Below, one piece after another: positions 57,491 through 64,000 of a stretch of 64,000 bases of DNA (the stretch's first letter is position 1; every line of letters starts with the position of its first letter). A program made the position numbers and the translations under genes. Source of the DNA: Dicaeum eximium (lineage: Eukaryota; Chordata; Aves; Passeriformes; Dicaeidae). Below the pieces are notes generated by a model. The model did no database searches. It saw nothing but the letters and a program-made list of their open reading frames with translations, and had not been told where the DNA came from. Location of the stretch: positions 711,382 to 775,381 of the forward strand of contig VWZP01008598.1 of NCBI GenBank assembly GCA_013396995.1. Reading direction: 5' to 3'.

Positions 57491-59828
57491 GTAATTTTGT
57501 TTCCTTGAATTAAATTTCTGGGTTTTTTCTTTTCTATTTATCACTTCTTAGATACATATGTGATATTAGTTCTACTTGTTCCATTATAGCAGCAATTTAA
57601 GGCTTCTGTATTCTTTGTGGCTTTTAAGAACTAGTTAGTAGAGAAGGTGAAGCATTAATGCCTCTAGTATCATGTTATTTCTTTGTCTATATTTTAAGAA
57701 GTAGCTGTGTAATTTCCAACTCCATTTTGTCTACCTAAGCAAAGTCACGTGCTCAGAAATTTAATGTGTTCAGACATTCTGAAAACCTTAGTTTTTACTT
57801 ACCCTTCTTAAAAGTAAGGATTCTCATACTGTAACAGTTGATACGGGTCTGAAGTCAATCTCAAATACTTGCCCAGAAATATAAGAGTGGTCATCCTATT
57901 CCATTATACAAAAAATGCATCTCTCTTATGTATTTAGTCTGATGTTGGTCTCCTTGTGATGGAGAACTGTGGTTTCTCACCATGACAGCTCATGAGAGCA
58001 AGATAAGCCACGGAGGCAGGTTGTCACGTATGTGATGAGAATAATTTGACAGAATTTGAACAGGAGTGCCAAGGAGCACGTTCCTGTGCCAAGCATAGAA
58101 AGAGGATTCACAAACTTATGATGGAAGAAAACTGAGTTAGTAGAGGATACACATGCTTTAGTGAATGGCAATAATCTAATGCTTTTACCTCTCTTATTTC
58201 CAGTGGCACAAACACCCAGTCTGCAGATCACCCATTATATGTTCATGTGAATGGGACCTCTGCTCTTTCTGTTTTTTAGGACAAGATGTAGGGAGAACTG
58301 AGGAACTTTTTCAGGAAAAAATCGGGAAAATCTTTTTTCCCGAACCAGTTGGGGGAGGGGCCGCTTGAATTTGCTTTCTAGAGAAAACTCCTTTAGAGGA
58401 TTTTGTCTCAACATTGACCTAAACCAGGACAGGAACACAGGTTGATATGGAACTGACAGAAGTCCAACAGCATGAAATATGTTATCATGGTGCTTATGTT
58501 GGGAGAAAAACCAAATTTTTCTGTGAAAATAAAGCTGAAATGAAGCCACTGTAGAATTTTTTCTGCCTTGGAGGCATTTAATGATCTCTTGCTACTGTTA
58601 CGTTCAGAGTATAATTACTGTATGTAAAGTAATTACAGCTCAACTACTTATTACAGATCAACTACTGTGGAATGAAGCCCAAATCCCTTTGGCAGGCTTT
58701 AATCATCATGCTTCAGCCATATCTCCTGTTCTGTGAGTCCTTTTATTTTAGGTACAGAAGTAGGAAACATTTCTCTGTGGCACAATTTATTTGTACCTGT
58801 AGTTTCAGCTCACCTTATGTTCTAGGAGGACTTGGTTGTCAAGAGGATGAGATGGTTAGAACCAGTGAAGAGAGGTCACTTCTCTCTAACAAGCCAGCGC
58901 AAATGTTAAATTCAGTTTTAATCCTCAGTGACATTTCCATGCAGCTGCTCTGCACCAGGGACCAGTCTCCCCTGAGGGCAATGCCAGGGCTCAGAGCAAG
59001 AAAGGACAGTCATTCATTAAAGAAACTTTATTTGCTTCCTGCACTTAGATTGGTTTACAGCATTTCTTAAGTGCTTTTTTAAAGCCAGCTGTTATTGTAG
59101 AACAGTTTTGATTAGATGAAATACCTAGTGTTGTCTTAAGGCTTTTCAGGAGTGTAACTAGCTGACCTCTCTCACCTCTTTAAATATAGCTTATTTTCTG
59201 TATTAAGACTGAACACGTGAAACTGAAGTCTTTTAAACATATATTACTATCCATATGCTGTTGTAAATTGTTCACAGTGGCTGGCCCTTTCCAGTGTTCT
59301 CACCCTTTTCTGAGAGTAAATTCTGTGAATCAGATTTTGCAGATGAAATCACTCCAGTGGGATCACAGCACAGATCCCTGTGGGACTTCACTGTAAACAC
59401 TGCTCACATGCTCCTATAGTTTCCTATTTTTTAAGTTATTCTTTATCCTTACAGAAAGCCTTCCTTACATGATAAAGATCAATCAGTTCAAAGCTATACA
59501 TTTGTTATTGTAGCAGTAAATGTTCGTGAAGTCCTGCAGAGTCTTTTTTTAAACAAGTAAGTTCTTAGGTGCCAGCACTGTAGTTGTGCACAGAGATGCA
59601 AGCCTAAAATACTTGTTTAGCTGGATCACAAGTCACAGTCTAATTGTTCAAAAGTGGTATACACACTTAGTTCTCCCCTATGCCTAGAAGTCAAGATTAA
59701 GGTGATGTGACTGCAGTTAAGACATTTTGTATTTCCTTTATGTATCAGTTTTGAGTCCTTAAGATTAGTATCACCGTGTGAAAATCAAGTTGGTCCTCAT
59801 TATTTTCTTTTTTCTCCCCCAAATGCAG
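57491..59828 (+). other. MATCAP2: Intron of MATCAP2
   Basis: No further exon is recognised. A 132-codon ATG frame at 58672-59070 is open but has no family resemblance I can see and no fitting splice context. Confidence 0.55.
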
Positions 59829-60508
59829 AAAAACTTCACTGGCCTAAAACAGAGCTTTCTAGGAAATCAGTCCTGAGTCCGGAAGTACATAAGCTGAACA
59901 TTAATAATGAAAACAGCCTCCAGCATCCACCTTCTGGGATCCTTAAGGACATTTTCACAACAGGAACCAGTAGCTACAACGTCCTTCTGCAGAGCAAAGA
60001 GGAGAAAAAATACCACGCTCCAAAGCAGTCGTCCTCCCACCACAAGAAGCACAGGAGGACCCCCAAGCGCTCGTCCAGCCCGCGGGGCAGCGAGCACCGC
60101 CGAGCCAAGGCGCCGCTGTCGCTGCTGGGCGGGCGGAGCCGCGGGCCCCGGCAGCCGCCGCTCCTCAGCGCTGGCCCCGCGGCCGCCGCCCTCAGGTTCG
60201 CCGGCAGCGCCTCGGCCGCGGCCGGCACCGCGGCCCTGCCCCCGCGGCCCAGAAGCAGAACGAAAAAGCATTCTGGTCTCACCAAGCCAAAGCAGTCCCA
60301 GTCCTCAAGAAGTCACGGGAAGGAGGGCGATGCCGCTGGCCAAAAGCTCTGTTTACTGACTGCCATCAAGCCGTCCAACGTGGAGAAAGAGAAGGTTAAA
60401 TTTTTCAACTCCGATTTCACGTACAATCCTCAATTTGAATATGAAAACCCTGCTTTGCCAAATGTGTTAGCCAAGCACAGCCATGCTTCTGACAGATTTC
60501 TTAAGCAG
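59829..60508 (+). CDS. MATCAP2: MATCAP2 (KIAA0895), large N-terminal coding exon; gene continues beyond window
   Basis: MATCAP2 is a paralogue of the microtubule-associated tyrosine carboxypeptidase MATCAP1 (KIAA0895L), a zinc metallopeptidase family acting on the C-terminal tyrosine of alpha-tubulin. The exon follows acceptor AAATGCAG and has two bases to complete a codon, then 226 open codons, ending LKQ before GTACAG in phase 0. It begins KLHWPKTELSRKSVLSPEVH. Residues GILKDIFTTGTSSYNVLLQS follow. A long basic, Ser/Pro/Ala-rich disordered part comes next, then CLLTAIKPSNVEKEKVKFFN and SDFTYNPQFEYENPALPNVL. This last block matches KIAA0895 and the related KFFxSxxTYNPQFEY of KIAA0895L. The HExxxH-type catalytic region is outside the window. 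The middle, about 60040-60250, is extremely GC-rich. Confidence 0.92.
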
Positions 60509-63500
60509 GTACAGTTACTTTTATCCCCCTCCATTTCCATTGATGATTTCTTCCTACACCTAACATGGTATTTGGCTTTGTTTGTAGCAAGTAATTTCTC
60601 TTTATTCTCCCCTGCTGTTTGAAAAATGCATCAAATATGAGAATGCACTAGTAGAACAGAAATAAATGCTTTTTAAATTAAAGAAATTAAAGCCTTTCTA
60701 AAATTTACAGGATTTTAAGGGATAAAGGCACAGTTCCTTCTAAATGGATTTACATGAGATATAATTTAAAGCAAGAAAGTTTTTAGGCAATGAAGCAGGG
60801 TCCAGTAGAGGAAAAATACAGTGCCTAAACAGGCAGAGGAATAAAGCAGCATAGAAATCCTGCCAATCCTCTTGGTGACACAGGGGTCGGGAGGGGATAG
60901 CAATTATTTGAGGTCATGTTATTGGATAAGCATATGTTGATGTTCCATGTTTTAATCAACTTTGAAAGGGTATTTGAATATACATTAGACTCAATCAAGC
61001 AGCAGCCAAATTCCATTCCAGAGAGAGGTACATTTTAAGAAGACAATTTTGGTTTTTCATAAATTGCAGCTGCACTGGTAACATAGCTACAGACATTCCC
61101 ATTCTGTGTAACTGCCTTGGCTTCCTACCCGAGTTACCAAAAACCTAAACAACAAAAGCCTTGCTTTCAACTTTGACCTAAGTGACAAAAACCAGTGCTT
61201 ATCTCTACAATAGCAGAAGCAGTATTTTTCCCACATTAGATAGTTTTAAATGGTTTAGAAGATTTTTTTTATTTTAAAATGGTTTAGATCTTATTTAAGT
61301 CTGACAAGCTTTTCTAAACAGAGACTCTTATGTATTCAAGAGATACTTAACTTGGGAAGACATCCTGCCATTCCATGAGTTTCTCTTGTGATATGAATAT
61401 TTCACTTCAAACTAAAATTCCTGGTGGAAAAGATACATTAATTAAAAGGACTGGGGGTTGTTAGAACTGATTCCTGACTTGTGAGCAGACTGATTTTTTT
61501 TCTTTTTCTAAATCTAAGAATGTACAAAAGTGTTATTACCCATTACATAATTGTATTGATAGTCTCCATTTTTACACTGAAAATATCTGTATATTTTAAC
61601 AACTCTGATTCTGGGTTTTCATTAAAAATTTATTTTCTTTCTGAGAAAAGGGAACAGCTGTTCTATTCTTAAAAGCTTCTTCTATACTTCCAAACAACAA
61701 ACTAAGTTGTAATGATGCCAGATAAACTGCTTCTTGACTAGAGCTTTTTAATAGGTTTTCCTTTGATTTTTTTAGCAATATTAGCAATATAGATGACAGC
61801 AAATCAACAACTACTGATTTGAGATGCCAGATTTAATACAAACGATCCCTTTTACTGTGGGCTAGCAGAGCCTTTAAAAGTCCTTTTATGCATGATGATT
61901 TTCTGGAGCAAGCCTGCCTTTGCTTTACCCTTCTTTTAACAAAAACCCATAAGCCTAAATACTGAATAGTTTAATAATGAATGATTCCTCAATATTTTTC
62001 TGATTTGTAACTCTACCTTTTTCCCCATCCATAAAAAGTATGAAAAATAAAGGCTCTGTAACAACTTTATAAAAGGCAGTAAAGGATTTAATATTCAAGG
62101 AAGTATATTTCTGACAATTAACAACAAATACGTAAATTGTTTCACAAGACTTGGTTTGAGTCACTAGAAAAACATGTATTCAAAGTTCAGCTCCTAAAAA
62201 TACCAAACAAATTACCTTGCACTTAAAAATGCCCAAACCAGCAGCTTTAACACAGCTCCAAGCCCAGCAGGTGTCACTCTATCTCTTTTATCTACAACTA
62301 GCTTTAGAAATTTTCATCTCCTCGCAAATTTGAATTTAATTTCATGCAAATTTACTATCCAGAAAAAGCAGCATTAATCAAAATTTTAATCAGCAAGTAT
62401 TGTAAGAGCACTTGCTTTTCCTCATTGCTATTTTTTTTTCCCACGCAGATTTTACTTGTCAGAAGAAACATGTAGGTATCTTAACCCCAACCAAGTTCAG
62501 AAAGGATGACTTCAGTTGCAAAAAAACTACTCACAGTATCAAGAGCTGGGTCTGCAGTAAAAATGCAACTGTGTGTAGTCATCCTTTTTGCTACAAGAAG
62601 GTTCAATTCAGTTTTGTTGGGGTTTTTTTGAAGCATATTTGGCTTCTGTTTATTACTCCATTTATTTTATAAAGCCTTGGTAACTGTGAGCAGTTATTCC
62701 TATTTTTTTCTACAAAAGGTGCTCGTGGCAACTTAACATTTGCTTGCTCTTTTATGAGTAAGTCCAGCTCTTACTGACTGAACCCACCATTTTTATAGGG
62801 GACTTTTAGGATACTTAAATGAAATGAGCTCAAAACCTGACATGTCAGAATTTTAGAGAATTTTTCAGTCATGTCAAAAATTTTCTTACCCACAGCTGTG
62901 CATAGCCTACTAGGACATTAAAACAGATTGTGTTTTCTTATTGCCCTTTCTGCATGTCTGTGAAACTGGTTAATATAGCATTACTGAAATATGTCTGAGA
63001 GACAAATCACACGCAGCCCCATTTATTTATTTTTTTAAAGGCAAAGAGCACTCAAGATTTGCAAACCATTAACCCAACAGTGCTGCAGTGGGGAATACAC
63101 AGGCTTGTGAGCACCCACTTTCGCCCATGCCTCTGCTTAAATCGGAGTTTTTAAACCTTGGGCACAGCCCAACACTTTTATCGATTGACTTTTCACAGAC
63201 AGAGAAAACATTTTTAAGTTATTAATGCATTTGAAAAATGCTAGTTTTAGTGTCTTCCCATACTGTGTTCTGTTTGTTTCTCTCTTCCTACTTTATGATA
63301 TTTTGTTCATAATAAATTTTTTTCATGAGTCACACAACATGGTGCCTTTAGGGAAGTAAACTAGAGAGTAGAAAATAGCATGCAGATTTGCAGTCTTCAC
63401 AAGGATCAACATATCTGATATTACAGAATTCTCTTACCACTGTGTTTTAAGGTCGCTGCAGCAGCTCTGTGCTCTAAAAGTTTTCTGGCTCAAACTACTT

Positions 63501-64000
63501 ATCCTTCATTGTGAAATTTCTTAGCACTCAAAGCATTTGCTATTTTTACTCAGATGCTAGAGTTGGCAATATTTGATTAGAAATAATTGTTCCCAGTGTT
63601 TGCAGAGGAGATGAACTTAACAGTTGGAATTTGCTGAACCAAAATCAGTGAGTTGCAATTTTAGGTAACTTGTTTCTTTGAATTGTACAAGGCAGCAAGA
63701 ATTCTATTTCTATATACATTAAAAAAACCAACAAAAAAACCCCAACCATTTCACTGAAAGAGTGTTCCCCCCACAAAAGATTATACATCCTCTTCCCTTG
63801 TACTCATTAGTGTATAGCAGTTTTGAGTTCATAAATAAACCAGTTATACCACATTGCAAGTGCTTGAGTGACACCTTTTAAAGCAATAATAAAAGTATCC
63901 TACAATTAGCAAATTTATCAGATGTTGGGAAAAATATAGGTGGAGCTGGAAGGCTAAACAACATGGCAGTCAACACTGAGTAATCCTTTGCTACATCCAA
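60509..64000 (+). other. MATCAP2: Intron of MATCAP2, to the window end
   Basis: No next coding exon (expected to start near the AVNIME-like segment of the family) was found, so it lies to the right. The region is AT-rich without recognisable repeats beyond short homopolymer runs. Confidence 0.6.

Noticed and set aside
58672..59070. A 132-residue ATG frame upstream of the MATCAP2 exon
   Set aside because: No fitting donor in phase with 59829, no recognisable domain, ordinary intronic composition.
59867..60359. Long frames on both strands (134 and 150 residues) over the MATCAP2 exon
   Set aside because: Shadow frames caused by the GC-rich composition; the homologous frame is the one reading KLHWPK...FTYNPQFEY.
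1..64000. CRISPR arrays, operons, prokaryotic mobile elements, tRNA or rRNA genes
   Set aside because: No regularly spaced repeats, no rRNA or cloverleaf-like blocks, and the split vertebrate genes rule out a prokaryotic source.

Overview
This window looks like bird nuclear DNA. It carries vertebrate split genes with GT-AG introns, copies of the avian LINE family CR1 ending in ATTCTATGAT-like 3' ends, solo LTRs of endogenous retroviruses, and CpG-rich promoters in otherwise AT-rich DNA. Introns are compact by mammalian standards. A neoavian or passerine host is likely from the LTR types, but that part is inference.

Three protein genes are present, in the order AOAH (+), ANLN (-), MATCAP2/KIAA0895 (+). 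As I recall it, this is the gene order of human 7p14. Positions 1-9640 hold the 3' end of AOAH (acyloxyacyl hydrolase): its penultimate exon (3271-3347) with the catalytic Asp-x-x-His block, and its terminal exon (9512-9640), separated by a 6.2 kb intron with a CR1 copy. Positions 9641-13235 are a tail-to-tail spacer with no gene that I can see.

Positions 13236-40500 hold the complete ANLN (anillin) gene on the minus strand. I resolved 24 coding exons by joining GT-AG boundaries with matching phases. They give one uninterrupted frame of 1104 codons including the stop (1103 residues), close to the 1124 residues of human anillin. The N-terminal region (exons 1-11) carries the cytoskeleton-binding half, and exons 12-24 carry the anillin-homology region and PH domain. 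An ERV solo LTR lies antisense in intron 20.

The ANLN promoter is a TATA-less CpG island (about 39950-40850) with candidate CCAAT and CHR elements. From 40850 to 52600 is a gene-free spacer with CR1 pieces, a second solo LTR (48112-48693) and two TG/TA microsatellites. A second CpG island at about 52660-53150 is the probable MATCAP2 promoter.

MATCAP2 starts in the right part of the window. One large coding exon (59829-60508) is certain, and a short upstream exon (57421-57490) is a candidate with matching phase. The tyrosine carboxypeptidase catalytic exons lie beyond position 64000. The genes are functionally unrelated: LPS detoxification, cytokinesis and microtubule detyrosination. I found no new multi-gene system. 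The observations worth following are at the level of exon structure, promoters, repeats and small sequence symmetries.
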